This document shows positions 14,031 through 23,569 of a DNA stretch of 32,079 nt, one piece after another. The position numbers and the translations under genes were made by a program. The stretch covers positions 1 through 32,079 of the forward strand of contig CAKRDZ010000035.1 in assembly GCA_934316845.1 (NCBI GenBank). Reading direction: 5' to 3'. Position 1 is the stretch's first letter. Each line of letters begins with the position of its first letter. Under the pieces are notes generated by a model that was not told the origin of the DNA, ran no database searches, and worked only from the letters and a program-made list of their open reading frames with translations. Source of the stretch: an uncultured Eubacterium sp. (lineage in GTDB: Bacteria > Bacillota > Clostridia > Lachnospirales > Lachnospiraceae).

Positions 14031-16376
14031 TCACTGCTGTGGTGTATTATTTTCATCCTGATACGTCGTATCATCCGGTGCATATGCCGTATCGTCGTTG
14101 CTCGTGCTGCCCCCTTCGGAAGCATCCGCGCCGGCGCCGGCTCCATCGGCAGTTCCTCCACCGGTATTATTGTCGGTCGTGGTGCCATCCTGCGTAGTAT
14201 CACCACCGGTACTGCTGTCATCTTCCTCATCCGGGTAAAGATCATCCGGTTCTTCCACGATCGCCGGTTTTTTATCTTTCGGCTTCTTTGTCGCCTTCGG
14301 CTTCGCTGTCGCACGGTTCGAAGAACTGTATCCCTGCTGGGAAGAGTAATTTTTTGAAGTATCCGAGGAAGACGTATCATTTTCATCGTTTTCCTCAAAT
14401 GGGAATACTTTATTTTCCAGATCCTGATGAATCTCATTCATAAACGTATTCCACGTACGTCCCGGATAGGTCGATCCCGAAAGATCGCTGATCACGGTCG
14501 GCGTGTCACAGCCAATCCATACCGCTGTTGTATAATATGGCGTAAATCCACAGAACCAGCCGTCCTTGTGGTCGTTCGTCGTACCTGTCTTTCCGGCACA
14601 TACGATGCCGGTATCCAGACTGAGTCCACGCGCTGTACCACGCGTAAATACGCCTTCCATCATGTCAACCATTGTATTGGCTGCCTTTGAATCATAGATG
14701 TAGGTTTCTTTCACGCTGTCGTCACAGATCGTATTTCCGTCTGAATCCAGAATTTTTATAATACAGGTCGGTTCACGGAATTTTCCATCATTTTCCAGTG
14801 TTGCGAATCCGGATGCCATTTCAAGGGCACTGCATCCATAGGTCAGACCACCGATCGAAGCGGCATTGATATAATCCTTTTTCACAATCTTACTGAAATG
14901 CATATTCAAAAGATATTGAAGACCTACCTTTGGTGTAAGTTCTTCAAACAGCTGCCAGGCAACCGTATTCAACGACTGTTCAAGTGCAAAACGAAGCGAT
15001 ACATATCCATAATACCTGCCGCTCGCATTGGACGGGCCACCGGAAAACTTGTGGTCATTTACTGTAGAATCCGGGGTGTAATTGCGCTCCAGCGATGGAG
15101 TGTAGTCAATCAAAGGTTTGATACTACTACCCGGCTGGCGGAATGACTGATACGCGCGGTTCAGTGTGTATCCGCTGGTCTTCTGGCTTCGTCCGCCGAC
15201 GATCGCCACAACACGTCCGTTTTTGTTATCAATACAAACCGCAGCTCCCTGCATCTTATAGATTCCGTTGGTTCCTTTTTCTTTAAACGATTCAAGATTG
15301 GTGTTAATCGCGCTTTGCAATGCCTTTTGTTTTTTCAGGTCGATCGACGTGTAGATGCGGTAACCATTATTTAAAAGTTCTTTCTGTGCTGCCGCATAAG
15401 CTTCATCGTAATCATCCTGATAGGATTCCTGTTCTTTCGTCGAGTCAAAACTATACTGAAATTCAAACTTATTTTTTTCCATAATTTTCCTTGTTGCACA
15501 GTATGTCACAAATGTCTGGATATAATTTCGTTTGACCGGCTCGGTAATGTTAAGTTCAATCTTTTCTCCGACCGCCACATCGTATTCTTCCTGCGTGATA
15601 ACCTTGTCATCCAGCATCTGTTTCAGGACACGGTCACGGCGCTTCAAAGTGTTATCCATATGTTTCAACGGATCGTAAAGGCTCGGATTATTTGGGATGG
15701 AGCAAAGGAAGCAGAGCTGTGACAAACTCAGATCCTTACAGTTTGAACTGAAATATCCTTTCGCTGCTGCCTCAATGCCATAATATCCGTTGGCAAAATA
15801 AATACTGTTCAGATAAAATTCCAAAATCTGGTCTTTTGTATATTTTTTCTCTATCTCAAGCGCAACAAAAATCTCTTTGATCTTACGTTCGTAAGTCTTG
15901 TTCTGGTTCAAAAAGACTCCACGGGCAAGCTGCTGCGTGATCGTACTGGCTCCCTGCGTAATCTCACCGTTGTGCTGGATCAGCGCTAAAAACGCACGGA
16001 TATTAGCCTCTGCATCGACACCATTGTGCTGGTAAAATTTTTTATCCTCTGTTACGATAAACGCGTCCTTTACATACTGCGGGATCTCGCTGATCGGAAC
16101 ATAATATGAGTCCTTGTCGCCTTTCAATACCGCAATCTGTTTGCCTTTCGCATTGTAGGCAATGGTCGTCTCCGAATCACGGAAAGTCTCTTCCGTGGAA
16201 GCGCTTACCATCTGGACTGCTTCATCCTGCATCGCAAAAATATCTCTGCCGTATTTAAAATAAAATACAATACCTCCGACCAAAATCGCCACAAGGATCA
16301 GCAAAATAAATATTTTGAAACCCAGCCAAAACTTTGGATGTTTCTTTGGTTTTTTCTGCTTTCTGTTTTTTGCCAT
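14031..16376 (-). CDS. Class A penicillin-binding protein (PBP1a-like)
   Basis: This 781-residue bifunctional peptidoglycan synthase has a basic cytoplasmic start, one membrane anchor (about 20-40), a GT51 glycosyltransferase domain (about 85-260) and a transpeptidase domain (about 370-640). The glycosyltransferase glutamate is E110 in TEDKKFYQH, and QGASTITQQLAR (141-152) is the second family motif. Transpeptidase motifs are S417-x-x-K420, SLN (468-470) and KTGTT (596-600). A tail of about 130 residues follows, first Lys/Pro-rich and then Asp/Thr/Gly-rich and acidic, a low-complexity extracellular region common in Firmicutes PBPs. It polymerises glycan strands and cross-links stem peptides at the outer membrane face. 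The promoter is in the end of the upstream glycosyltransferase gene. Confidence 0.93.
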   Translation of the reverse strand: MAKNRKQKKPKKHPKFWLGFKIFILLILVAILVGGIVFYFKYGRDIFAMQDEAVQMVSASTEETFRDSETTIAYNAKGKQIAVLKGDKDSYYVPISEIPQYVKDAFIVTEDKKFYQHNGVDAEANIRAFLALIQHNGEITQGASTITQQLARGVFLNQNKTYERKIKEIFVALEIEKKYTKDQILEFYLNSIYFANGYYGIEAAAKGYFSSNCKDLSLSQLCFLCSIPNNPSLYDPLKHMDNTLKRRDRVLKQMLDDKVITQEEYDVAVGEKIELNITEPVKRNYIQTFVTYCATRKIMEKNKFEFQYSFDSTKEQESYQDDYDEAYAAAQKELLNNGYRIYTSIDLKKQKALQSAINTNLESFKEKGTNGIYKMQGAAVCIDNKNGRVVAIVGGRSQKTSGYTLNRAYQSFRQPGSSIKPLIDYTPSLERNYTPDSTVNDHKFSGGPSNASGRYYGYVSLRFALEQSLNTVAWQLFEELTPKVGLQYLLNMHFSKIVKKDYINAASIGGLTYGCSALEMASGFATLENDGKFREPTCIIKILDSDGNTICDDSVKETYIYDSKAANTMVDMMEGVFTRGTARGLSLDTGIVCAGKTGTTNDHKDGWFCGFTPYYTTAVWIGCDTPTVISDLSGSTYPGRTWNTFMNEIHQDLENKVFPFEENDENDTSSSDTSKNYSSQQGYSSSNRATAKPKATKKPKDKKPAIVEEPDDLYPDEEDDSSTGGDTTQDGTTTDNNTGGGTADGAGAGADASEGGSTSNDDTAYAPDDTTYQDENNTPQQ

Positions 16377-16455
16377 ACTCTATCTCCATTCTTGCTAAAT
16401 ATCAAGTTCTAAGCAATGCCGGATGCCCTGCGTGTGCATCTGCATATTTCTCTTC

Positions 16456-16484
16456 ATTATAACACATATCACGGTATCTTGCAA
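16456..16484 (-). promoter_or_regulatory. Promoter of the penicillin-binding protein gene
   Basis: Read leftwards, TTGCAA (16484-16479) and a consensus TATAAT (16461-16456) are separated by 17 bp. The -35 and part of the spacer lie inside the last codons of the glycosyltransferase gene. No terminator separates the two genes, so read-through is also possible. Confidence 0.75.
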
Positions 16485-17656
16485 AGAATTTCTTGATGAA
16501 TCCTCCGTGCACGGTCCGCCCAGGTGTGCTTTTTCGACGCAAGTGCATAGGCTTTTTTCTGCATACTCTCCCATTCGTCCCGATCCGACAAAATGTCTCC
16601 AACTGTCTGCGGAAGTTTTTCAAGATCAGCGAGGTCGTAAAGCCGGTAATCCACACCATCTTTGAGGATCTCATCCAGATATTTTGACCCGTCGCTCAGG
16701 CAGACCGCACCATTGAGCATGGAGTTAAAAATGCGGTCATGCGCGCCATCTTTAAACCAAGGCATGACATTAAGCGAGATCTTCGCCCGGCTGATCTGCT
16801 GCAGGCAGCCGAGGGAATCCAGCACGTCCCCTTTCCTGATATTTTCCGGGTGTTCACATTCAAGTTTGTCCCAGCCGGCGCCAAAACAATATACTTCGTA
16901 CCCGGCATCGACAAGCGTCTTAACGACCTGGCCGCGCATATAATGCCGCACATACAGATCGATAAATATCATATTCGGCAGTGCCTCTTTCATTCCGTCT
17001 TCGCTCACATCTTCAACATCGCGGAGCATATGCTCGATCATCGTGGCATCCATGGATTTCCAGGGGTGCCTGATCAGATCTTCGATAATGTCCATGTAAA
17101 ATGCCGCATATTCCTCCCCATGGCGGTGAATCGCCTCATGAAAAATCTCCGGCGGATTGTAATTTCCGGTAAATACAATGTCGATTGGCCGTTCGTCCCA
17201 GCCCGGAAGTGTCTTTCCGGTCCACAGACTTGTCCCGCCAAGCGGCAGAAACGGCCCCCTGCGGATCTCCGGGAAAAAGCGTTTCAGATAAGCCTCGTGT
17301 TCTCTGTCGATCGAAATCTGAATGTATTTTTTAGGCAGATACGGCGCAAATTTATGATAATAAAAGGGATGATCTACCACGATATTGATAAATGTCACCT
17401 CGCGTGCATCAAAAAATGACACCCCCTCGGAATCAATAAAATAATCCTCTCCGCAGCAGCCGTCAAAATTAAAACTGATCGCCGCTGTCACTTTCGGTTC
17501 GCAAAACCAGATCAGGTCACTCAGACTCCGGTATTCTTTGCACTGGTCAAAATAAAACACTTCATACCCTAATATTTCCAGCGTCTTTCCCAATTGTTCG
17601 GAAAAATACCACAGTGTCTCGATTCCCTTTGTAAACAATATAATTTTCTTTATCAT
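16469..17656 (-). CDS. CgeB-like glycosyltransferase
   Basis: From the ATG at 17656 it encodes 395 residues resembling the DUF3880/CgeB glycosyltransferase family. The N-terminal half resembles a Rossmann-like domain (KKIILFTKGIETLWYF). The C-terminal half has the GT-B donor-site pattern: SRAKISLNVMPWF, then DRIFNSMLNGAVCLSDGS and YRLYDLADLEKL. The substrate is unknown. Family members modify spore, surface or flagellar components, and the divergent neighbour has a flagellar-type promoter, so flagellin glycosylation is a reasonable guess only. A start three codons earlier (17665) is possible, but its ribosome binding site would touch the ATG, while AAAGGATGAGG suits 17656. Confidence 0.78.
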   Translation of the reverse strand: MIKKIILFTKGIETLWYFSEQLGKTLEILGYEVFYFDQCKEYRSLSDLIWFCEPKVTAAISFNFDGCCGEDYFIDSEGVSFFDAREVTFINIVVDHPFYYHKFAPYLPKKYIQISIDREHEAYLKRFFPEIRRGPFLPLGGTSLWTGKTLPGWDERPIDIVFTGNYNPPEIFHEAIHRHGEEYAAFYMDIIEDLIRHPWKSMDATMIEHMLRDVEDVSEDGMKEALPNMIFIDLYVRHYMRGQVVKTLVDAGYEVYCFGAGWDKLECEHPENIRKGDVLDSLGCLQQISRAKISLNVMPWFKDGAHDRIFNSMLNGAVCLSDGSKYLDEILKDGVDYRLYDLADLEKLPQTVGDILSDRDEWESMQKKAYALASKKHTWADRARRIHQEILCKIP

Positions 17657-17677
17657 CGGCCTCATCCTTTCTCTTCT

Positions 17678-17706
17678 ATCTTACAATTATCTTTTCTGAA
17701 TAGCAA
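17678..17706 (-). promoter_or_regulatory. Possible promoter of the glycosyltransferase gene
   Basis: Read leftwards, TTGCTA (17706-17701) and TAAGAT (17683-17678) are separated by 17 bp. Both hexamers match four of six consensus bases. Transcription would start near 17671, leaving a very short leader, which again favours the ATG at 17656. Confidence 0.45.
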
Positions 17707-17708
17707 TA

Positions 17709-17735
17709 TTAAGTTTTCTTTTTTTTCGCCGATAT
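17709..17735 (+). promoter_or_regulatory. Sigma-28 (flagellar) type promoter
   Basis: TTAA (17709-17712) and GCCGATAT (17728-17735) are separated by exactly 15 bp. The sigma-D/FliA consensus is TAAA-N15-GCCGATAA, so 10 of 12 bases match with ideal spacing. It drives the gene at 17772 and places that gene in the late flagellar/motility regulon. Confidence 0.75.
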
Positions 17736-17771
17736 AAAGGATAAGAGAACATGACCAAGGAGGGAATCATC

Positions 17772-18365
17772 ATGAGTGTAAATGGAATTTCATCATCTCA
17801 GCCGACTACCTATCCGTCAACAGCCAAAAAGACGGCAGAAAAGAAAGCGGTAGAGACAAAAACCACCGACAATACCGGTGTAGTGTACGAACCGTCTGAT
17901 GCTTCTGAAAACAAGACAGGCAGTTCTTCCAAAGTAACGGATTATCAAAATGTGATCAAACAAATGAAAGGGGAGCTTAGCAGCAAGAATCAGCAGCTGC
18001 AGAATCTTGTCGATCAGCTTCTCAGCAAACAGGCAAAGAAATATACAACATTGAAAGATCTCTTCACAGATATCAAAGATGGAAAGATCGATGTTGACCC
18101 GGCTACTGTAGCACAGGCACAAAAAGATGTTGCCGATGACGGTTACTGGGGCGTTGCCAAAACAAGCGACCGACTGGTTGACATGGCAAAAGCATTGAGC
18201 GGCGGGGATTCTGCAAAAGCAGACGAATTAATCGCTGCAATCAAAAAGGGATTCGATCAGGCAGCCGATGCCTGGGGCGGTGAACTCCCTGAAATCTGCC
18301 AGAAAACCATCGATGCTGCAGTACAAAAGTTAAATGACTGGAAAAGTGGACAGGCAGATGCCTAA
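17772..18365 (+). CDS. Probable motility-regulon protein, DUF5610-like domain
   Basis: From the ATG at 17772 it encodes 197 residues. The first 60 are Ser/Thr/Lys-rich and disordered (SVNGISSSQP). A coiled-coil-like stretch follows (QMKGELSSKNQQLQNLVDQL). The C-terminal domain has GYWGVAKTSDRLVDMAKAL, then KADELIAAIKKGFDQAADAW and a GGELPEICQKT segment. This pattern resembles DUF5610 and proteins often mislabelled hydrogenase-4 component G. No signal peptide is present. The start at 17772 has AAGGAGGG 7 nt upstream, better than the ATG at 17751. The sigma-28 promoter suggests a role in flagella or chemotaxis, but the biochemical role is unknown. Confidence 0.7.
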   Translation: MSVNGISSSQPTTYPSTAKKTAEKKAVETKTTDNTGVVYEPSDASENKTGSSSKVTDYQNVIKQMKGELSSKNQQLQNLVDQLLSKQAKKYTTLKDLFTDIKDGKIDVDPATVAQAQKDVADDGYWGVAKTSDRLVDMAKALSGGDSAKADELIAAIKKGFDQAADAWGGELPEICQKTIDAAVQKLNDWKSGQADA

Positions 18366-18389
18366 GCCATTCATAAGAACCGTTTATAC

Positions 18390-18438
18390 AAAAAAGACAT
18401 TCGCACTGACGCGTAGTTTCGGTGCGAGTGTCTTTTTT
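18390..18438. terminator. Rho-independent terminator, likely bidirectional
   Basis: GACA-tt-CGCAC (18396-18406) pairs with GTGCG-ag-TGTC (18422-18432). T6 follows and A6 precedes the stem. It ends the sigma-28 gene and can also stop the convergent LRR gene that ends at 18456. Confidence 0.88.
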
Positions 18439-18455
18439 ATTGAGAGCATCCGGAA

Positions 18456-21455
18456 CTAGATCCGGATCCATTTTATGACAGACCATTTGCTGTATCGTTT
18501 CTTTTTCTTTACTGTCATCCAGGTTCTTGCCTTTACACCAATTTTGGAATTTTTTGTCAATAGCCGAATTTTAAATCTGCCTTTAAACTTCTTGATCGAC
18601 AGTTTTTTCTTTGTTATTTTCTTGAAACGTTTTCCCGTATTTGTATAATATAGATCAATATATTTTCCCTTATACTTCTTTACTACTATTTCAAGATACG
18701 ATATTTTGCCGTCCTTTTTCTTTTTGACTGCTATCGTCGGCCGTTTGATATATTTAATAACGATTTTTTTCGTTAAATTTATCTGGTCTCCCGGCTGCTT
18801 TGTTGCTTTTGGGACATCCGACGGCACAATTGACGGGATTTCCGACGATTGTGGAAGTGGGGTTTGCGACGGATTTGGTGTCTCTGGCACTTCCGGCAAA
18901 ATGGTCAGCACTGATGACGGATTTGCCGATGGCGATGGTATCATCGTTACATCCGGCCTTTTTGTCGGATTTCCGCTCGCCTCCGGGCTTTCGATCGGAG
19001 ACGGCTCTGGTGTCTGCGATGGATTCGGTGTCTCCGGCACTTTCGGCGAACCGGTTGGCAATGTAGTCGGTGATGTGGTTGGCAGCGTGACCGGCAAACC
19101 GGTCGGCAATGCCGATGGTGATGGCGCCACTGTTACGTCCGGCGTTCCCGTCGGCGTTTCTGTCGGTTTTCTGCTTGTCTCCGGACTTTCGATTGAAGAC
19201 GGCTCTGGTGTTTGCGATGGATTCGGTGTCTCCGGCACCGTCGGCGATATGTCCGGCGCTCCGGACGGCACTGCGGTCGGTGATGTGGTTGGCAGCGTGA
19301 CCGGCACTCCGGTTGGCGATACCGATGGCGATGGTGCCACCGTCACATCCGGCGAAGCTGTCGGCGTTCCCGCAGGCTCTGTAGCGGCAGGTGTGCCTGT
19401 CGGTACTGTCGTCGGTTCCTGTGTTTTCAGATCATCCGCTTTGCTTATCTCCAGAGTGCTGCCTAACTGTCTGCCCTCGCTGTCTTCTGCCAGAACATTT
19501 TCCAAACACCCGCATTCTGAACATTTTTCAGCTGTTATTTTCAATTCTGCCGCGTCATATAACACAATCGTTTCCAGCGTATGTTCATGATCGCTTTCGA
19601 TCTGCACCGCTGCCCCTGCACGTTTTGCATTTGTCTCTACGTAACTTCCTGTAGAGGCTGTCATATGTACGACCAGATTTTGTGCTTTTTCCGTTGGTAT
19701 CGAAAGGGTAAACTGGTTCGGCTTTGTCACATACAAGTCTTGCAGAGAAGAAACCGTAAGCTGCAGCGGCAGTGTGCCGCCCAGATACACAAACTCCAGG
19801 TTGTCCGAATCATTCTTTTTTAAGAAAGCACGATTTCTCTGCTCGCCAATGTATACACACTGCAGGGAGTGCGTCTGCTCCAGTAGCGTTTCCTGTCCAA
19901 CCTCTGTACTGAGCAACATATTGGCATAGATACATTTTAACTTCACACAAGAGGCAAATGCCGTCAGTCCGACATTGGCATAATCAAACACGGCGGATTC
20001 CAGCGAATAACAGCTTCGGAAAGCGTCTTTTCCGATTTCTATTACTCTCGGAGCAAAAACATGCTTTATTTTCGATTCCTGAAAGGCATAATACCCAATT
20101 TCAATAACATTATCCCAGGAATCCAGCTCGCTTATCGCGGATTTCCAAAAAGCATGCGCTCCAATCTGCCAAACTGTTTTCGGAAGTTCAAACGTCCCTG
20201 CCGCGTCTCCAAAATATCGGTAAATACTCTGCTTATTGCGGCTGTAAAGGGCACTGTCCTCTACCTCAAAGAACGCATTTGCCTCATCGACCGTGATACC
20301 TTCCAACTCCGGCATCCCAGATACCGCATTTATCTCACGAAGTCTCTTGCCGATCTGCAGATTACACGTATCTTCTCCGATTGCATTCATCGGCAGTGAG
20401 GTAACCACATATTTTTGTCCCTCTTTTTCCACATAATCCGGGATAATCACTGTTTCTGTTGTATCTGCTTCCCCGTCAGACGTTGCCGCCGCAGCCGTTC
20501 CATCTTTTTTCAGACTGTAGTACACGCCGCATTCATCCCGATTATCGCCATCTAATGTATGGACAACGTCTGTATGCATGTCCGATGCACTCTCTCCCTC
20601 TGATGGCTGCCAGATTTCCACAGCCGGTCTCTGTTCCTTATATTGGACGCCTTCCCACACCTTTAACGTATCAATGTTACTGCAATCGTAAAAGGCTCTT
20701 TCATCAATCATTACGGCTCTTCGCAGATCCGTAGGCTGAACCTTGCTTTTGCTAAATGCTGCATACCCGACATAATATAAATTCGACGTATCCAGCGCAG
20801 ATATCTTACTGCGGAAAAATGCATAATCATCCACCTTGCAAACGGTATCCGGCAATGTAAATGCGCTAAAATTCTTTTTCTGCATCGGACTCACGATCAC
20901 TTCGGTTTTCTCTTTGTCCAATACGATTCCGTTATAATTCGTCATATACGGGTTTTCTTCCGGCACAACGATCTCTTTGATCGAGTTATTTACCGCCATA
21001 TCATCGCCCCAGACAGGCTTTGTATAGTACAGATTCACCGTCCCCCGCGCACAGTACACCGTTTCACAGCCAGAATCATTTAACGAAGTCAGATTAAATT
21101 TTTTGATCGTTTCCGGCAGGTACAGTGTCTTTACCATATCGCAGCTGTTAAACGCGGATACCGCTACATTACTCACAACATATACAACTCCATCGCTGAT
21201 AACACGATCCGGGATATGAATCTCCGTCCGGTCCAGAATCTTCTGACTCTTTACCGCAGCATATCCATACGACTTGTCAAGCTCGTATACAAGACCCTGC
21301 TCGTCCGTCAGATTCTCATCTAACGGCAGGGTCGTATAAGTATATGTTTTCTTTCCTTCCGTATTTTGTTCTGCCTTCGCCCGGTCTTCAAAAGAAAACA
21401 GGCCAAAAAGCAGGCTTACGATCACCAAAATACTTATCTGTCGGTAATAACGCAT
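18456..21455 (-). CDS. Large secreted LRR_5 protein with Pro/Thr stalk and basic C-terminal domain
   Basis: This 999-residue protein has a signal peptide (about 1-29). A large BspA-like LRR_5 region follows (about 45-560), with repeats such as LPDTVCKVDDYAFFRS, LPKTVWQIGAHAFWKS and VIEIGKDAFRSC. After a linker containing CxxC (KCSECGC), a stalk of about 215 residues (near 676-890) is rich in Pro, Thr and Ser. It is followed by about 104 very basic residues (896-999). The last part, with KARTWMTVKKKKRYSKWS, resembles fibronectin-III-like ends of Lachnospiraceae surface proteins. No sortase motif is seen, so the basic domain may hold it to the wall by charge. It follows the GH13 gene after 21 bp and is probably co-transcribed. 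GAGGGAGA precedes the ATG. Confidence 0.85.
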   Translation of the reverse strand: MRYYRQISILVIVSLLFGLFSFEDRAKAEQNTEGKKTYTYTTLPLDENLTDEQGLVYELDKSYGYAAVKSQKILDRTEIHIPDRVISDGVVYVVSNVAVSAFNSCDMVKTLYLPETIKKFNLTSLNDSGCETVYCARGTVNLYYTKPVWGDDMAVNNSIKEIVVPEENPYMTNYNGIVLDKEKTEVIVSPMQKKNFSAFTLPDTVCKVDDYAFFRSKISALDTSNLYYVGYAAFSKSKVQPTDLRRAVMIDERAFYDCSNIDTLKVWEGVQYKEQRPAVEIWQPSEGESASDMHTDVVHTLDGDNRDECGVYYSLKKDGTAAAATSDGEADTTETVIIPDYVEKEGQKYVVTSLPMNAIGEDTCNLQIGKRLREINAVSGMPELEGITVDEANAFFEVEDSALYSRNKQSIYRYFGDAAGTFELPKTVWQIGAHAFWKSAISELDSWDNVIEIGYYAFQESKIKHVFAPRVIEIGKDAFRSCYSLESAVFDYANVGLTAFASCVKLKCIYANMLLSTEVGQETLLEQTHSLQCVYIGEQRNRAFLKKNDSDNLEFVYLGGTLPLQLTVSSLQDLYVTKPNQFTLSIPTEKAQNLVVHMTASTGSYVETNAKRAGAAVQIESDHEHTLETIVLYDAAELKITAEKCSECGCLENVLAEDSEGRQLGSTLEISKADDLKTQEPTTVPTGTPAATEPAGTPTASPDVTVAPSPSVSPTGVPVTLPTTSPTAVPSGAPDISPTVPETPNPSQTPEPSSIESPETSRKPTETPTGTPDVTVAPSPSALPTGLPVTLPTTSPTTLPTGSPKVPETPNPSQTPEPSPIESPEASGNPTKRPDVTMIPSPSANPSSVLTILPEVPETPNPSQTPLPQSSEIPSIVPSDVPKATKQPGDQINLTKKIVIKYIKRPTIAVKKKKDGKISYLEIVVKKYKGKYIDLYYTNTGKRFKKITKKKLSIKKFKGRFKIRLLTKNSKIGVKARTWMTVKKKKRYSKWSVIKWIRI
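18787..19425 (-). repeat. Pro/Thr/Ser stalk-coding direct repeats
   Basis: The stalk is built of diverged repeats. ETPNPSQTPEPS begins three units, the first about 66 codons, the second about 50, the third truncated. PDVTVAPSPS with PVTLPTTSPT occurs twice. The DNA repeats are recognisable (about 198 and 150 bp), and the + strand shows a long shadow frame from the same composition. Copy variation would change the stalk length. Confidence 0.8.
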
Positions 21456-21476
21456 AGCATTCTCCCTCTTTACTGA

Positions 21477-23534
21477 TCAATATGCTTTTTCTACAGATTT
21501 CAACACGATGCCGCCCTCCGGCATCACTTCTACTTCGATACAGCCTTCTTTCACTTCATGCAGCTTTGCTTCGATTGAAAAACCTTCTGTACCGCATGAC
21601 ATCATCGATGCCATGAAACTTCCGTCGGTCATTCCTAACCGCCATACCGGCACGCGAACCGTCTTTTTTTCCTCTGTCGTCTGAATCAGCACACAGACAC
21701 ATTCGTCGGCGGCAAAACGGCCATAGCCAATCATCCCTGCCTCGCTGATGAGATAGATGAGCGCCCCCGTACGAAGCACCTCATAATCTTTGTGAATGCG
21801 GATCATTTCTTTGTGAAATTCAAACAGTTCTTTGTCTTCTTTTCCCCACGGGAAGGTACGCCGGTTGTCCGGATCCGTCCATCCGCACACACCCACTTCA
21901 TCGCCGTAATACACCGTCGGCGCGCCCGGCCACGTCATTTGGATCATAACGCCTGCCATCATGACCGGCTTTTTAACTCCAAATGCAGCGGCTTCCGAGC
22001 CTGCGGATGCCACCCTGCCAACTCTTCCGTTGGTACGAGTCAGAAAACGGCTGTGGTCGTGGTTTGACAATTCGTTCATCGCCACCATATAGGACTGCAT
22101 GCCGAGTTTGGCACCATATTCCGTCATGTGGGCATAAAACATGCCGCTGTCGCCTTTCCACTCCGGTTTGCAGACATCGCTGTGTTTATCGACGCCCGTA
22201 AGGAACCAGCTTACCGGCTCCATAAACGCATCGTAATTCATGACGGTATCCCACTGGTCGCCGGAAAGCCATGACGACGGATCTCCATAATGTTCCGCCA
22301 GAATGATCGCCTCCGGATTCGCCTCTTTTACTGCACTGCGGAACGCCTTCCAGAATTTGTGGTTGTATTCCGGGGAATGTCCGAGATCTGCTGCCACGTC
22401 AAGGCGCCAGCCATCGACATTGTACGGCGCAGAAACCCATTTTTTGGCAATCCGCATAATATATTCAAATAACTTGTCAGAACCTTCGTAATTCAGTTTT
22501 GGCAGCGTATCATGTCCCCACCAGCCGTCGTAGTGCGTGTTATACGGCCAGCTTCCATCCGGATAAAATTTGAAAAAGTTGTGATATGGACTGTCTTCGC
22601 TGACAAACGCTCCTTTTTCATACGACGCATCTTTTTCGTAGAGCTGCTCACGGTCGAGCCATTTATTAAACGAGCCACAGTGGTTAAATACGCCGTCCAT
22701 AATTACGCGCATGCCCCTCTTATGCACTTCCTCCATAAAATTGGCAAAAAAGGCATTGGACGCCTCCAGATTTTTCATATCCACCACGCGTTTGCAGTAT
22801 TTTGTCGCGTGGCTGTTGTCATTGTCGCCCTCAGCCAGCGCCTCTCCCCCATCTTCTGTGATCACAGTCAGATGCGGATCGATATGATCGTAGTCCTGCG
22901 TGTCGTATTTGTGGTTGGACGGCGACACAAAGATCGGATTGAGGTAGATCACCTCGACACCGAGTTCCTGCAGATAATCCAGTTTGTCAAGCACGCCCTG
23001 CAGATCACCCCCGTAAAACTCTCGCACATCCATCGATGCCGGGTATCTTTCCCATTCTTTTACCTGATGTACATGGTCGCCGATATAGCAGTACTCATCG
23101 TCTACAACATCGTTTGTCTTATCACCATTGCAGAAACGATCCGTGTAGATCTGGTACATAACCGCGCCTTTTGCCCAGTCCGGCGTATGAAATCCCGGAT
23201 ACAGGCAGTACGAATACTGTGGATTGGGCACATCCACATCGCCTTGTTTATTAAAATAAATAACTGTATTGTCTTTTTTTATTTGGAAATAATAGGAAAA
23301 TGGAACTTCTTCCAGTTTCATCTCTACAGAATAATAATCAAATAACTCGTCTGAGTATTCTTTGTACATTTTACTGGAAGCTTCTTCGTGAATCAGATTA
23401 ACCTCATCTACATTCCCCTTTGCCGTACGGCAGCGAAGGGTTACCACGCCGTTTGCTTCCGGTTCCAATGGGGTCACAAAAGGTTCTGTGCCGGAACTAA
23501 AAATTGCGTCTCTACGTAATTCTCCCATTTTCAT
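21477..23534 (-). CDS. GH13 alpha-amylase family enzyme, neopullulanase/maltogenic type
   Basis: This 685-residue protein is a cytoplasmic GH13 glucan hydrolase. An N-terminal beta-sandwich (about 10-110) precedes the (beta/alpha)8 barrel, as in neopullulanase, cyclomaltodextrinase and maltogenic amylase. Conserved regions are DGVFNHCG (280-287), GWRLDVAAD with nucleophile D379, ILAEHYGD with acid/base E414, and NHDHSR with transition-state residue D493. A large insert with YEKDASYEKGAF lies between the first two. A C-terminal beta domain closes the protein. No signal peptide is seen, so the likely substrates are imported maltodextrins or cyclodextrins, or glycogen. Exact specificity is not predictable. 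GAGAGG lies 6 nt before the ATG. Confidence 0.9.
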   Translation of the reverse strand: MKMGELRRDAIFSSGTEPFVTPLEPEANGVVTLRCRTAKGNVDEVNLIHEEASSKMYKEYSDELFDYYSVEMKLEEVPFSYYFQIKKDNTVIYFNKQGDVDVPNPQYSYCLYPGFHTPDWAKGAVMYQIYTDRFCNGDKTNDVVDDEYCYIGDHVHQVKEWERYPASMDVREFYGGDLQGVLDKLDYLQELGVEVIYLNPIFVSPSNHKYDTQDYDHIDPHLTVITEDGGEALAEGDNDNSHATKYCKRVVDMKNLEASNAFFANFMEEVHKRGMRVIMDGVFNHCGSFNKWLDREQLYEKDASYEKGAFVSEDSPYHNFFKFYPDGSWPYNTHYDGWWGHDTLPKLNYEGSDKLFEYIMRIAKKWVSAPYNVDGWRLDVAADLGHSPEYNHKFWKAFRSAVKEANPEAIILAEHYGDPSSWLSGDQWDTVMNYDAFMEPVSWFLTGVDKHSDVCKPEWKGDSGMFYAHMTEYGAKLGMQSYMVAMNELSNHDHSRFLTRTNGRVGRVASAGSEAAAFGVKKPVMMAGVMIQMTWPGAPTVYYGDEVGVCGWTDPDNRRTFPWGKEDKELFEFHKEMIRIHKDYEVLRTGALIYLISEAGMIGYGRFAADECVCVLIQTTEEKKTVRVPVWRLGMTDGSFMASMMSCGTEGFSIEAKLHEVKEGCIEVEVMPEGGIVLKSVEKAY

Positions 23535-23569
23535 ACCATTCCTCTCTCTTTTTTCTTTTTAAATAAGTC

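Noticed and set aside
18706..19590. Glycine-rich 294-codon ORF on the + strand
   Set aside because: It is the antisense of the Pro/Thr stalk of the LRR protein. Its composition follows from the repeats, and it has no start signal.
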